Source of the DNA: Neomicrococcus aestuarii | GTDB taxonomy: Bacteria > Actinomycetota > Actinomycetes > Actinomycetales > Micrococcaceae | DNA length: 64,000 bases | Direction: 5' to 3' | Assembly: GCF_014201135.1 (NCBI RefSeq) | Contig: NZ_JACHDR010000001.1 | Coordinates: forward strand, 310,001 to 374,000 | In this document: piece after piece, positions 36,629-46,195 of the stretch | How positions within the stretch are numbered: the stretch's first letter is position 1 | Layout of the letters: each line of letters opens with the position of its first letter | The notes under the pieces: model-generated | Seen by the model: the letters and a program-made list of their open reading frames with translations, nothing else | Database searches by the model: none | What the model was told of the DNA's origin: nothing | Program-made: the position numbers and the translations under genes

Positions 36629-37090
36629 GTGAAGACAAAGATTTGGGTGGGCGCCATCGTGGCGCTCATGGTGTTGTACTTATGGGCCGCTTTTTCCTCC
36701 TCGCTGAAGTTCATTCAGGCGGAGGAGCCGCTTGCGAAGATCATCGGCGTCGCGGCGCTGATCATCCCGCTCGTGGGCGCGTACATTCTGATCCGCGAAA
36801 TCCTGTTCGGCACGCGCACGCAGCGCATGGCCCGGATCTTGGAATCCGAGGGCTTGCTTCCCGAAGACGACCTGCCACGTAGCCCTTCGGGCCGCATCGA
36901 AAAAGAGGCGGCTGACAAGGATTTCGAGAAGTACCGGGCGGAAGCGGAAGCTAACCCGGATTCCTGGCGCAGTTTGCACCGTTTGGCTTTAGCGTACGAC
37001 GCCGCCGGCGACCGTAAGCGCGCCCGCTCAGTCATGCGGGACGCCATTGAGGGATTCCTCGCCAGTGCGGACAGCAAGGTTAAAGCGTAA
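36629..37090 (+). CDS. Membrane protein with short TPR-like C-terminus
   Basis: 153-residue protein with two membrane helices (VGAIVALMVLYLWAAFSSSL and IIGVAALIIPLVGAYILI) and a cytoplasmic tail in which NPDSWRSLHRLALAYDAAGD reads as one or two TPR-type helices. It starts with GTG 4 nt after dapB. Similar small proteins follow dapB in other Micrococcaceae; the function is unknown. An exact copy of the 17-bp motif lies just after its stop. Confidence 0.8.
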   Translation: MKTKIWVGAIVALMVLYLWAAFSSSLKFIQAEEPLAKIIGVAALIIPLVGAYILIREILFGTRTQRMARILESEGLLPEDDLPRSPSGRIEKEAADKDFEKYRAEAEANPDSWRSLHRLALAYDAAGDRKRARSVMRDAIEGFLASADSKVKA

Positions 37091-37093
37091 GGC

Positions 37094-37110
37094 GAGCTGC
37101 GTCGTCGTCC
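37094..37110 (+). repeat. Exact copy of dispersed 17-bp motif, intergenic
   Basis: GAGCTGCGTCGTCGTCC, 3 nt after a stop codon; it also supplies the left arm of the bidirectional terminator. Confidence 0.6.
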
Positions 37111-37146
37111 TTCAGTATTTTTTTCGAATCCTGATTACGACGACGC
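37099..37146. terminator. Bidirectional terminator
   Basis: Stem GCGTCGTCGT / ACGACGACGC with a T-rich loop (TATTTTTTTCG) between converging genes; the right arm runs over the stop codon of the reverse gene. Confidence 0.7.
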
Positions 37147-38373
37147 GCGAGGACCGCTGGGGTGAGGTTGACCCGAGGCGTGGGCTGCAATCGAGTGGTT
37201 GATCCATTCGAGCGGCCCACGTACTTGTTTCCACGAGATGAAGACGCCGAACAGCAGGGCCACCACCGTGAAGATCAGCCAGCGGTGCAACGGTTCTAGC
37301 GTCGCGAGCTCGCTGGAGAAGAGATCCAGCGCAATAATGTGGCCCACGTAGAGCGTCAATGTTGCGGATCCCGCCCCTGCAAGCGGCCACGTCAGGGCCT
37401 GGCCAACGAATTTGAGGGCACCCTCGAGCGCCTTGCACAACATCAAGCACAACCCCAGGACCGCGAGTGAAGTCCCCACGGTCAACAGCAGATCTAACTG
37501 TGTGCCAGAGTGCGGCGCAGACAGCATGAACCACCACGGGGAATACTGAAAGTCACTCAAACCCTGACCCGAAATCAACGCCGCACGGAGCTCATCCGAG
37601 GACGTATTCGCGACGCCCACCAGCGAAGACCAGTTCGCGTTAATGAGCCTCCAGCTGATCGCGTACGCAACGAAAGTCATCGCAAAACCCCAGCGCGTGA
37701 TGCGCCACGATACCGCCCAGACGTTGCTACTGGTATGAAGCAATCGACCCACCAGCAGCCCGGCGATCAAATACACGGGCCACACGATGAGCGGGTAGTA
37801 GCCGGTGGCAAAGAGATCGGCGAGAAGCGTCTGCGGTCGAAGAAAATCCATGAACACCGGGCCCGAGGTTCTATAGGGTGCGACATTCGCGTAAGCCCAG
37901 GCTCGCACGAAAAACAGCACGACGGGGGAGAGCGCCAACCACCCGACGCCCAGCCACAACAGTTGCTTTACGGTGGCCTGGATCAAGGCGAGCGCGAACA
38001 AGAACAACACAGCGTAATGCACCAGAATCACCGCGATGCCGCTCGAAAATTCTGCGGCAAGGAAACCCAGAACCATGATGAACGCCGCTCGGGCTGCGAT
38101 GCCTCTGCGCTGCGCGCCCATCGTGGGCGCCGCGGAACGGGAGCGAGACTTCTTGGTGCGCTGTGCCCAGGTCCTCGCGGTCAGAAGCGCCAAACCCACC
38201 CCGGCGAGCGTTGCGAAAAGCGCGGAGGCCTTTCCGGCGAACAAATACGCAACCCACGTGGCGGTGGGGGCGCCGGTGGAGGAATCCACGAGAGGCATGG
38301 TGTGCGTGGCAAACATGCCAATCAGTGCCAGCGCCCTGGCAACATCAACGCCAGTGAGTCTTGAGGATCCCAT
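37135..38373 (-). CDS. Multi-helix membrane protein, DUF1624/DUF418-like acyltransferase
   Basis: 412-residue membrane protein with about ten helices. The N-terminus SRLTGVDVARALALIGMFATHTMPLVD is the hallmark of the heparan-alpha-glucosaminide acetyltransferase-like (DUF1624) and DUF418 groups, where the conserved His faces the membrane active site. These proteins are thought to acylate cell-surface sugars; no substrate can be named here. The ATG at 38373 is chosen because a GGAGGT run immediately precedes it and the family begins here; the reading frame stays open for 76 more codons that look non-coding. Confidence 0.83.
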   Translation of the reverse strand: MGSSRLTGVDVARALALIGMFATHTMPLVDSSTGAPTATWVAYLFAGKASALFATLAGVGLALLTARTWAQRTKKSRSRSAAPTMGAQRRGIAARAAFIMVLGFLAAEFSSGIAVILVHYAVLFLFALALIQATVKQLLWLGVGWLALSPVVLFFVRAWAYANVAPYRTSGPVFMDFLRPQTLLADLFATGYYPLIVWPVYLIAGLLVGRLLHTSSNVWAVSWRITRWGFAMTFVAYAISWRLINANWSSLVGVANTSSDELRAALISGQGLSDFQYSPWWFMLSAPHSGTQLDLLLTVGTSLAVLGLCLMLCKALEGALKFVGQALTWPLAGAGSATLTLYVGHIIALDLFSSELATLEPLHRWLIFTVVALLFGVFISWKQVRGPLEWINHSIAAHASGQPHPSGPRASS

Positions 38374-38460
38374 ACCTCCATTGTAGTGATGGAGTGTTGC
38401 CTCGCTGGCTGGGAAAGACCGTAATACCTCCCACAGGCAGAGTGAATCTGAAGGAGAATA

Positions 38461-39405
38461 ATGGCAGACGCGTGTAACGTTGGTTTTATGGCCGATTCTT
38501 TGACTTCTTCGACAAGCTACGACTACACGTTTGGCACTCTTTCGGTTGCCATGGTTACTCCGTTCACTAACGATGGTGCGGTTGACTACAACGAAGCTCA
38601 AAAGCTCGCGAATAAGTTGGTTGACGAAGGCTGCGACTCGCTCGTAGTCACCGGAACCACTGGCGAAACCTCAACCTTGACGGATGAGGAAAACGTGGGC
38701 ATGTTCAAGGCGGTTTTGGAAGCTGTGGGTGACCGTGCCAAGGTCATCGCGGGCACCGGAACCAACGACACCGCACACTCGATCAACCTCTCCGGGCGCG
38801 CCGCTGAAGTTGGCGTACACGGCTTGCTGATCGTCACCCCGTACTACAACAAGCCAAGCCAAGCAGGCGTGCAGGCTCACTTTGAAGCCATCGCATCCGC
38901 CACGGACCTGCCCGTCATGGTCTATGACATCCCGGGTCGCGCAGGTATTGCCATCAGCTCTGAAACGCTGGTCCGCTTGGCAGAACACCCCAACATCAAG
39001 GCCGTCAAGGACGCTAAGGCAGACTACTTGGCAACCACGCGCGTCATGGCGCAGACTGATCTTGACTACTACTCCGGCGACGACGGACTGACCTTGCCGC
39101 TCATGGCGGCTGGCGCCGTAGGACTCGTCAGCGTAACCGCGCACGTTGCAACACGGCAGTACCGCCAGTTGGTGGACGCGATGCACGCTGGCGATCTCGC
39201 AACTGCCCGCAAGCTCCACTTCGAGCTTGACCCCGTACAGCGCGCCATGATGACGCACATTCAAGGCGCCGTTGCTACAAAAACTATTCTTCATCGGCAA
39301 AACGTATTGCCGAACGCCGTGGTCCGATTGCCGCTTGTGCAGCCGTCGGACGCGGAACTACAACCCGTCCTGGCTGACCTTCGTGAGGCCGGATGGGAGA
39401 TCTAG
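38461..39405 (+). CDS. dapA: 4-hydroxy-tetrahydrodipicolinate synthase
   Basis: First enzyme of the lysine/DAP branch, condensing pyruvate and aspartate semialdehyde. 314 residues, TIM barrel. Motifs: VTGTTGETSTLTDEE, HGLLIVTPYYNKPSQAGV (Tyr of the catalytic triad), MVYDIPGRAGIAI and the Schiff-base lysine in NIKAVKDAKAD. GAAGGAGA precedes the ATG; a second ATG 27 nt later gives the more usual N-terminus. It is followed 17 nt later by rnj, an arrangement shared with mycobacteria. Confidence 0.97.
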   Translation: MADACNVGFMADSLTSSTSYDYTFGTLSVAMVTPFTNDGAVDYNEAQKLANKLVDEGCDSLVVTGTTGETSTLTDEENVGMFKAVLEAVGDRAKVIAGTGTNDTAHSINLSGRAAEVGVHGLLIVTPYYNKPSQAGVQAHFEAIASATDLPVMVYDIPGRAGIAISSETLVRLAEHPNIKAVKDAKADYLATTRVMAQTDLDYYSGDDGLTLPLMAAGAVGLVSVTAHVATRQYRQLVDAMHAGDLATARKLHFELDPVQRAMMTHIQGAVATKTILHRQNVLPNAVVRLPLVQPSDAELQPVLADLREAGWEI

Positions 39406-39422
39406 AAAGGTAACCGTCTCGT

Positions 39423-41129
39423 ATGACTCAAACCGCTGTAGGCTTCGCCGACACCGGGCGCCTTGGGGCGCCACCAGCACTCAAGCCAGGAACCATGCGT
39501 ATTGTTGCGCTCGGTGGACTGGGGGAGATTGGCCGAAACATGGCGGTCTTCGAGCTCAACGGGAAGCTGCTGGTTGTTGACTGTGGCGTGCTCTTCCCCG
39601 AGGAGTACCAGCCGGGCGTGGACCTGATCCTGCCTGACATCTCCTATATTCGTGACCGGCTTCAGGACGTGGTCGCTGTGGTGTTGACCCACGGCCACGA
39701 AGACCACATCGGCGCCGTCCCGTACCTCTTGCGCCTCAAGAACGACATTCCACTCGTTGGCTCCCAGCTCACGCTGGCACTCGTTGAAGCGAAGCTCCAA
39801 GAGCACAAGATCCGTCCGTTCACCCTGACGGTGCGCGAAGGCGACATTGAGCGCTTTGGCCCGTTCGAATGTGAATTCGCGGCCGTGAACCACTCCATTC
39901 CTGACGCTTTGGCTGTTTTGATCCGCACCGAAGCCGGCAACGTGCTTCACACCGGTGACTTCAAGATGGATCAGCTTCCCTTGGACGGTCGCATCACGGA
40001 CCTTCGCGCGTTCGCTCGCTTTGGTGAAGAAGGCGTGGACTTGTTCATGCCGGACTCCACCAACGCTGACGTCCCCGGCTTCACCACCGCGGAAAAAGAG
40101 ATCGGCCCAGTACTTCAGGGCATCTTCGGTCGCGCGAAGCGTCGCATCATTGTGGCGTCCTTCAGCTCCCACGTGCACCGTGTGCAGCAAGTCCTAGACG
40201 CAGCACACATGCACGGCCGCAAGGTGGCCTTCGTAGGCCGCTCCATGGTCCGCAATATGCAGATTGCCGAAAAGCTGGGGTACCTTCACGTTCCGGCCAA
40301 CATTTTGGTGGATTTGAAGAATGTTGATCGGTTGCCAGAGGACAAGGTAGTGCTCATGTCCACGGGTTCGCAGGGCGAACCGATGGCAGCGCTTTCCCGT
40401 ATGGCCAACGGCGATCACAAGGTGCAGATCAACGAAGGTGACACCGTCATCCTCGCGAGCTCGCTGATTCCGGGTAACGAGAACGCCGTCTTCCGCGTCA
40501 TCAACGGCCTGATCCGCATGGGCGCCGACGTCGTGCACAAGGGCAACGCCAAGGTCCACGTCTCCGGTCACGCATCTGCCGGCGAGCTCTTGTACTGCTA
40601 CAACATCCTCAAGCCCAAGAACGTCATGCCAGTCCATGGCGAGACCCGCCACTTGGCAGCCAACGGAAAACTGGCCGTTGAAACCGGCATTTCCGCTGAC
40701 CGCGTGCTGTTGTGCGAGGACGGCTCCGTGGTGGATCTCAAGGACGGCGCGGCAACCCTCGTGGGCCAAGTTGATTGCGGCTTCATCTACGTGGATGGAA
40801 CCAATGTTGGTTCTATTACGGATGAGGACCTCAAGGACCGCCGCACTCTGGGAGAAGAAGGATTCATTTCCGTCATCTCCGTGGTGAACCGCCAGACCGG
40901 AAAGATCGTGTCCGGACCAGACATTCACGCTCGTGGTGTGGCAGAGGACGATTCGGTGTTTGACGAGATCAAGCCAAAGATCGCCCAAGCCCTCGAAGAG
41001 GCAGTCACGAACAACCCGGACCACACGCAGCACCAGCTGCAGCAGGTTGTTCGCCGCACCATCGGAACCTGGGTGGCGCGCAAGCTCCGCCGCAAGCCGA
41101 TGATCGTACCTGTTGTGCTCGAGGCCTAG
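39423..41129 (+). CDS. rnj: Ribonuclease J
   Basis: 568-residue metallo-beta-lactamase/beta-CASP ribonuclease with endo- and 5'-3' exonuclease activity, acting in mRNA decay and rRNA maturation. Zinc motif HGHEDHIGAVPYLL (about residues 91-104), HTGDFKMD, then beta-CASP blocks including VHVSGHASAGELLYC and MPVHGETRHLAANG. The C-terminal domain has TIGTWVARKLRRKPMIVPV. A strong terminator follows. Confidence 0.97.
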   Translation: MTQTAVGFADTGRLGAPPALKPGTMRIVALGGLGEIGRNMAVFELNGKLLVVDCGVLFPEEYQPGVDLILPDISYIRDRLQDVVAVVLTHGHEDHIGAVPYLLRLKNDIPLVGSQLTLALVEAKLQEHKIRPFTLTVREGDIERFGPFECEFAAVNHSIPDALAVLIRTEAGNVLHTGDFKMDQLPLDGRITDLRAFARFGEEGVDLFMPDSTNADVPGFTTAEKEIGPVLQGIFGRAKRRIIVASFSSHVHRVQQVLDAAHMHGRKVAFVGRSMVRNMQIAEKLGYLHVPANILVDLKNVDRLPEDKVVLMSTGSQGEPMAALSRMANGDHKVQINEGDTVILASSLIPGNENAVFRVINGLIRMGADVVHKGNAKVHVSGHASAGELLYCYNILKPKNVMPVHGETRHLAANGKLAVETGISADRVLLCEDGSVVDLKDGAATLVGQVDCGFIYVDGTNVGSITDEDLKDRRTLGEEGFISVISVVNRQTGKIVSGPDIHARGVAEDDSVFDEIKPKIAQALEEAVTNNPDHTQHQLQQVVRRTIGTWVARKLRRKPMIVPVVLEA

Positions 41130-41149
41130 TCAGCCTAGTTCTGCACTTA

Positions 41150-41206
41150 CCCGCCGATTCACACCCCTGAGAGTTCGCTTGAAGGGCGTGTAAATCGGCG
41201 GGTTTA
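41150..41206 (+). terminator. Terminator after rnj
   Basis: CCCGCCGATT...CACCC pairs with GGGCGTG...AATCGGCGGG and is followed by TTTACTT. Confidence 0.8.
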
Positions 41207-41233
41207 CTTGCCAGAGGCGGTAGCGTGGCGCGT

Positions 41234-44200
41234 ATGGCGACGCGTACTTCTAACGGCTCTTCACGGGCTGGCGAGCGAAAAACACCGGCTTCTCGACAAG
41301 GGAACGCCGGCGGTTCGCGAGCCACCGCGTCACGGTCAACCGCCAAAAATTCCACGGGATCCGGCAGTTCTACCGGCCGTGGTTCTTCCGCGCGGTCGGC
41401 GAAAGTGACGGAAATGCCAGCCGAGCAGCACCAATTACCGCTGGTTATTCGGTGGATCCGTTCACTCTGGATGGGCATCGCCCGCATTGTCGGTGGTGCC
41501 TTCCGTCAACTGGGCCGCGACGTTCGCCCCGACTTTGAGGTCCGCCGCGACGGCACCGCACTCTTCCTGGTAGTCGTAGGACTCATGATCGCCATCGTCG
41601 AATGGTGGGGCCTTCGAAGCGTCGGCTGGTTTGGGCAAACCGTCCACAACGTCGCCGCCGGAACGCTCGGCTGGATGGCCGTAGTTGTCCCGTTCTTCCT
41701 CTTTATCGGCGCCACCCGCCTCTTCCGCTACCCGGAAAGCGATGCCGCGAATAACCGGATCGGGATCGGTCTCACCTTGGCCACCATCTCCGGCGCGGGA
41801 ATCGCCCACTTCATCGGCGAACTGCCCTCCATCTCCGCTTCTTTCTTGAACATGCTGGAAGCCGGTGGTGTCGTAGGCTACCTCGCTTCCGTTCCGTTGA
41901 GCTCGCTCATCACCAAATGGGGCGCCCTGGCGCTCAACATTGTGGTGGCGTTTATCTCGCTGCTCATTGTGACCGCCACCCCGTTCCGCCACATCCCGCA
42001 GCGTTTGCGTGCCGGATACGAGCGCATCATGGGGCAAAGCGATGAAGACCTCGCGAGCCGCCGTTCCGCACGTCGCGGCGACGAAGACGCGGACGAGCAG
42101 GACGAGCCGCACGATCAGTCCTACCTTTACGGCGAGCAGAATAAAGCCGCCGCGAAGGCGCCTAAGAAGCGCAAGAAGTTCAAGTGGTTTGGCAAGGATG
42201 AGGAAGTAGACGAAAACGGCGATCCCATCATTCCGGGCGAGGTTAATCCTGCCTATGACCGCGCCGTGATCGCGGACCGCGAAGACGATGCCCCCACGCA
42301 AGCTCTGTCTGCACGCCGTTCCGAAGCCGCCACAACAGTGCTCGGCAAGGTGCCACAGACTTCTGAGGTGTACGACGCCGCAGCTGAAGACGGCGATGAC
42401 TCGGACGAACACTCCGCTCACGACGGCGACGATGCCGATGTCAGCGCGGCAGCTGTTGCACCCGCCATCCCGCCAGGGGTTCGCCGCCCGACGCGCGATG
42501 AAAAGGCGATGGAAGAGATCAAGCGTCAAGTAGGACTTGGCGCCCCAGCCGAGTCCAGCCCGGCGCTCGAGGACAGCGAGACGGAAGCTCCGTCGTCGTC
42601 CTTCGGCCCTCCCATCCCACAGCGCAGCGAACAACTGCAGCTCTCCGGTGACATCACCTACACCCTCCCAGGTTCTGAGTTGTTGCCCGCCGGTCCGCTG
42701 CACAAGGAGCGCACCGAAGCCAACGACGCCGTGGTGCAAGCCCTGCAGGAAACCCTGGATCAGTTCAAGGTGGACGCGCACGTGTCCGGCTTCAGCCGCG
42801 GTCCAACCGTGACGCGCTACGAGATTGAGCTGTCCTCTGGCACCAAGGTGGAGAAGGTGACCGCGCTCAGCAAGAACATCGCGTATGCGGTGGCATCCAG
42901 CGATGTGCGAATCCTCAGCCCTATTCCTGGCAAGTCCGCGATCGGTATTGAAATCCCGAACGTCGATAAGGAAATCGTGGCCCTCGGCGACGTGTTGCGC
43001 TCAAACGCTGCACGCAAGACCGATCACCCCATGGTTATGGGCGTTGGTAAGGACGTAGAAGGCGGGTTCGTGGTCGCGAACCTCGCGAAGATGCCGCACT
43101 TGCTGGTGGCCGGTGCAACCGGTGCCGGTAAGTCCAGCTTCGTGAACTCGATGATCACCTCCATCCTCATGCGAGCAACCCCTGACGAAGTTCGGATGGT
43201 GATGGTTGACCCCAAGCGCGTGGAACTGACCGCGTATGAAGGCGTTCCGCACCTGATCACCCCGATCATCACCAACCCGAAGAAGGCCGCCGAGGCCCTC
43301 CAGTGGGTGGTGCGTGAAATGGATACGCGCTACGACGATCTTGCGAACTTCGGCTTCAAGCACCTCGATGACTTCAACAAGGCGGTGCGTGCCGGAAAGG
43401 TACATCCGCCGGCCGGTAGCCAGCGCGTCATGAAGCCGTACCCGTACTTGTTGGTGATCGTGGACGAGCTCGCCGACCTCATGATGGTTGCGCCGCGCGA
43501 CGTTGAAGACTCGATTGTGCGTATCACCCAGTTGGCTCGTGCCGCTGGTATTCACTTGGTGCTCGCGACCCAGCGCCCATCCGTGGACGTGGTGACGGGC
43601 CTGATCAAGGCCAACGTCCCATCCCGTATGGCGTTCGCGACCTCCTCGCTTGCTGACTCTCGCGTGGTCTTGGACCAGCCGGGTGCTGAAAAGCTTCTGG
43701 GCCAGGGTGACGCACTGTTCTTGCCGATGGGCATGTCTAAGCCCATGCGCGTTCAAGGCGCGTGGGTAACGGAATCTGAAGTCCACGCGGTGGTGGAGCA
43801 CGTCAAGACGCAGCTTCAGCCCGAGTACCGCGAAGATATTGTGGTGCAGGCGCCGAAGAAGGAAATCGACGACGACATCGGGGACGACCTGGAGCTGTTG
43901 CTCCAGGCCACCGAACTCGTGGTCACGTCCCAGTTCGGTTCCACCTCGATGCTCCAGCGCAAGCTGCGCGTGGGATTCGCGAAGGCTGGTCGCTTGATGG
44001 ACCTGCTGGAATCTCGCGGCGTAGTGGGCCCGTCCGAAGGCTCGAAGGCCCGCGACGTGCTCGTGAAGCCCGACGATCTTCCCGCCGTTCTTGCTGCCCT
44101 CAAGGGTGGCGGCGGGCCGGCAACGGGCGGCCCCGCGGATCCGCGACAGAGCGCTCTGGTAGAGAACGCGAACGCGAACCACGGCATTGCGCCGGATTCT

Positions 44201-44329
44201 GCGGACACTGCTGCTATCCCGTACGACGCCGTAGCTGCGGATCTCGATTCTCGCCCAGTTGCTGAGGAGTACTTTGATGGCGACGACGAGGGTGGTAGTG
44301 AAGACGCTTGGAACCTGACGGGCCGATAG
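41234..44329 (+). CDS. ftsK: DNA translocase FtsK
   Basis: About 1031 residues, septal ATPase that moves the chromosome termini during division. A basic Ser-rich N-terminus is followed by four membrane helices (about 90-220), a long acidic disordered linker (about 230-460) and the motor. Walker A is VAGATGAGKSSFVNSM (about 625), Walker B LLVIVDELADLMM, then ATQRPSVDVVTG, and the gamma winged helix near residue 870-930 that reads KOPS. A Gly/Pro tail of about 80 residues ends the protein. ATG at 41234 lies 7 nt after TAGCGT, a possible -10 box; GTG at 41225 is the alternative start. Confidence 0.96.
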   Translation: MATRTSNGSSRAGERKTPASRQGNAGGSRATASRSTAKNSTGSGSSTGRGSSARSAKVTEMPAEQHQLPLVIRWIRSLWMGIARIVGGAFRQLGRDVRPDFEVRRDGTALFLVVVGLMIAIVEWWGLRSVGWFGQTVHNVAAGTLGWMAVVVPFFLFIGATRLFRYPESDAANNRIGIGLTLATISGAGIAHFIGELPSISASFLNMLEAGGVVGYLASVPLSSLITKWGALALNIVVAFISLLIVTATPFRHIPQRLRAGYERIMGQSDEDLASRRSARRGDEDADEQDEPHDQSYLYGEQNKAAAKAPKKRKKFKWFGKDEEVDENGDPIIPGEVNPAYDRAVIADREDDAPTQALSARRSEAATTVLGKVPQTSEVYDAAAEDGDDSDEHSAHDGDDADVSAAAVAPAIPPGVRRPTRDEKAMEEIKRQVGLGAPAESSPALEDSETEAPSSSFGPPIPQRSEQLQLSGDITYTLPGSELLPAGPLHKERTEANDAVVQALQETLDQFKVDAHVSGFSRGPTVTRYEIELSSGTKVEKVTALSKNIAYAVASSDVRILSPIPGKSAIGIEIPNVDKEIVALGDVLRSNAARKTDHPMVMGVGKDVEGGFVVANLAKMPHLLVAGATGAGKSSFVNSMITSILMRATPDEVRMVMVDPKRVELTAYEGVPHLITPIITNPKKAAEALQWVVREMDTRYDDLANFGFKHLDDFNKAVRAGKVHPPAGSQRVMKPYPYLLVIVDELADLMMVAPRDVEDSIVRITQLARAAGIHLVLATQRPSVDVVTGLIKANVPSRMAFATSSLADSRVVLDQPGAEKLLGQGDALFLPMGMSKPMRVQGAWVTESEVHAVVEHVKTQLQPEYREDIVVQAPKKEIDDDIGDDLELLLQATELVVTSQFGSTSMLQRKLRVGFAKAGRLMDLLESRGVVGPSEGSKARDVLVKPDDLPAVLAALKGGGGPATGGPADPRQSALVENANANHGIAPDSADTAAIPYDAVAADLDSRPVAEEYFDGDDEGGSEDAWNLTGR
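42370..42386 (-). repeat. Near-exact copy of dispersed 17-bp motif
   Basis: GTACGACGCCGCAGCTG, 16 of 17; in ftsK. Further ftsK copies lie at 42585 (15 of 17, opposite orientation) and 44221 (15 of 17), making three in one gene. Confidence 0.55.
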
Positions 44330-44338
44330 GCTGAGAGG

Positions 44339-44956
44339 GTGACTAACCACAGCGAACGCGCCAACGGCAGCGCTCCCAGCGAGCCGTCGGCCTGGAATCT
44401 TCCGAATATCCTCACGTCCATCCGGATCCTGCTGGTCCCGGTCTTCGTGTGGTTCTTGGTCCTCGACGCTGAAGAGCGTGGGGCATGGCGGTGGTGGGCA
44501 TTCGTAGTGTTCGCCGTGGCCATGTACACGGACAAGCTCGACGGTGACATCGCCCGGGCCCGCGGACTGATTACGAACTTTGGAAAGATCGCCGATCCCA
44601 TCGCGGACAAGCTGCTCACCGGTGCCGCGCTGATCATGCTGTCCATCACGAACGACTTGTGGTGGTGGGTGACTATCGTGATCCTGGTGCGCGAATGGGG
44701 CATCACCCTGATGCGCTTCATGATGCTCAATAGGGCCGTCATGCCAGCGAATAAGGGCGGAAAGATCAAGACCGTCACCCAGACCCTTGGGTTGCTCATT
44801 CTGCTCATGCCGATCACCCACTCCTTGCCGTGGCTGTGGTGGATTGGAACCATCATCATGCTGGTGGCCATGGCTATCACCGTGGTGACGGGCATCGATT
44901 ATGTTCGCCAAGCCATCGCGCTTCGCAAGGACCCACAGAACGTGACCACCAAATGA
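44339..44956 (+). CDS. pgsA: CDP-diacylglycerol-glycerol-3-phosphate 3-phosphatidyltransferase
   Basis: Integral membrane enzyme for phosphatidylglycerol phosphate synthesis, 205 residues. The CDP-alcohol phosphotransferase motif DG-x2-AR-x8-G-x3-D-x3-D is complete in the segment beginning DGDIARARGLI (about residue 67). Several membrane helices follow. GTG start with TAGGCT 6 nt upstream, consistent with a leaderless transcript, although GAGAGG could also serve as a ribosome site. The stop overlaps the cinA ATG by 4 nt; ftsK-pgsA-cinA-clgR is the common actinobacterial order. Confidence 0.95.
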   Translation: MTNHSERANGSAPSEPSAWNLPNILTSIRILLVPVFVWFLVLDAEERGAWRWWAFVVFAVAMYTDKLDGDIARARGLITNFGKIADPIADKLLTGAALIMLSITNDLWWWVTIVILVREWGITLMRFMMLNRAVMPANKGGKIKTVTQTLGLLILLMPITHSLPWLWWIGTIIMLVAMAITVVTGIDYVRQAIALRKDPQNVTTK

Positions 44957-45477
44957 CCGCAAATACCGCCTCCCCACACCCCAGCGCAAGCGAGGTTGCG
45001 GCAGAGATCGTGAGCTGCGGCGTCGTACAGGAAGCCACTGTGGCAACCGCTGAATCGCTCACAGCAGGACTCGTGGCAGCGACTATCGCCGATGTTCCGG
45101 GAGCCTCAGCCGTACTGCGCGGGGGAGTAGTGTCCTACGCCAACGAGGTGAAGGCGCTCCTCCTGGATGTGCCGCTTGACCTGTTGGATGAGCGCGGATC
45201 CGTCGATCCAGCCGTCGCCGAAGCCATGGCGCGAGGCGCGCGCGATAGGTGCGTTGCAACGTTTGGAATCGCAACCACTGGCGTTGCCGGTCCAGACGCT
45301 CACGATGGAAAGCCCGTCGGTACGGTGTTTATAGGCTGGGCAGACGCCACAGGCTCAGGTAGTGTGGAGCAACATTTCCAGGGAAACCGCGAAACTATTC
45401 GCCATCTCAGCAGAGATGCAGCGCTGGAAATACTTCTTGAACGCATGAAGTCTGGGAATTCACCTTTAAACGCGTAG
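44953..45477 (+). CDS. CinA C-terminal domain protein (nicotinamide-nucleotide amidase family)
   Basis: 174 residues, only the CinA C-terminal domain and not the N-terminal MoCF part. Motifs: ATAESLTAGLVAATIADVPGAS (in part ESLTAGLVAATIADVPG), LRGGVVSYANEVKALLLDV, and TTGVAGPDAHDGKPVGTVFIG. The stand-alone domain of E. coli (PncC) deamidates NMN; the same is likely here. An exact copy of the 17-bp motif lies at 45012, in a frame encoding SCGVV. Confidence 0.93.
   Translation: MTANTASPHPSASEVAAEIVSCGVVQEATVATAESLTAGLVAATIADVPGASAVLRGGVVSYANEVKALLLDVPLDLLDERGSVDPAVAEAMARGARDRCVATFGIATTGVAGPDAHDGKPVGTVFIGWADATGSGSVEQHFQGNRETIRHLSRDAALEILLERMKSGNSPLNA
45012..45028 (+). repeat. Exact copy of dispersed 17-bp motif
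   Basis: GAGCTGCGGCGTCGTAC inside the cinA-like gene. Confidence 0.6.
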
Positions 45478-45564
45478 TTGAGAGGAACCTCGATAGATTC
45501 TTATAAGTTCCTGTGATGGAGTATGTAGGGAACAAAAACAGGAGTTCAAGAGTTGAGTCTAGTA

Positions 45565-45579
45565 AGCGCAACACGCGCT
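45565..45579. promoter_or_regulatory. Candidate ClgR operator
   Basis: AGCGC-AACAC-GCGCT, a perfect inverted repeat containing CGC-N5-GCG, the core of known actinobacterial ClgR sites. It is 46 nt before the first clgR start and would allow autoregulation. Confidence 0.45.
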
Positions 45580-45624
45580 AGATGATCGTCACTACGGTGA
45601 CAAACAGAGGAGACGACTATTCAC

Positions 45625-46062
45625 ATGGTCAAGCAGCCAGTATCCGTAAACGGCATTGTCCGTTGGCGTGATGTGGCATTGACGGTTCCGGAAAACAACC
45701 ACCAAAAGGAGAAGAAGATGGTTGTACTTCGCCACGAAATCGGAGATGTGCTCCGTGACATCCGCCAACGCCAGGGCCGCACCTTGCGCGAAGTTTCACA
45801 CAGCGCGCGAGTATCGCTGGGATATTTGTCCGAAGTGGAGCGTGGACAGAAAGAGGCTTCCTCCGAACTCCTTTCCTCGATTTGCGAGGCACTGAACGTG
45901 CCCGTATCCGTGATGTTGCGTATGGTTTCTGACCGCATCGCCATCGCCGAGGGACTCCAGATTCCGGACACCGTTCCTGCAGAGATGATGCAGGCCTTCA
46001 CGCCAGTTATTCCAGATGAGCTCCCTGAGGAGTTCAGCGAAGATCTTGCGGCTCGTCACTAA
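45625..46062 (+). CDS. clgR: XRE-family transcriptional regulator ClgR
   Basis: 145-residue activator of clp protease and stress genes. The Cro-type HTH occupies residues about 40-95 of the long form: [45 protein letters not shown] (key part [22 protein letters not shown] shortened: [20 protein letters not shown]). Two starts have good ribosome sites: this ATG (AGAGGAGA upstream) and ATG at 45718 (AAAGGAGAAGAAG upstream), which gives the 114-residue form usual in other genera. Position between pgsA-cinA and recA matches mycobacteria. Confidence 0.92.
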   Translation: MVKQPVSVNGIVRWRDVALTVPENNHQKEKKMVVLRHEIGDVLRDIRQRQGRTLREVSHSARVSLGYLSEVERGQKEASSELLSSICEALNVPVSVMLRMVSDRIAIAEGLQIPDTVPAEMMQAFTPVIPDELPEEFSEDLAARH

Positions 46063-46117
46063 AAGACAAGCTAGTATTAGACAAACTCGGGCGTTAACCG
46101 CCTAGGAATGTCCCTTC

Positions 46118-46156
46118 AAGAGGTTCACCGTGTGCTCATGGTGAACCTCTTGTTTT
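46118..46156 (+). terminator. Terminator after clgR
   Basis: AAGAGGTTCACC / GGTGAACCTCTT extended inward by three pairs to a 4-nt loop, followed by GTTTTGTTC; the best intrinsic terminator in the window. Confidence 0.88.
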
Positions 46157-46195
46157 GTTCATGAGAGCAACGTGTCTTCGTGCCATACTGTGGGC

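Noticed and set aside
43001-45046. 681-codon open frame opposite ftsK and pgsA
   Set aside because: Antisense artefact spanning two well-supported genes.
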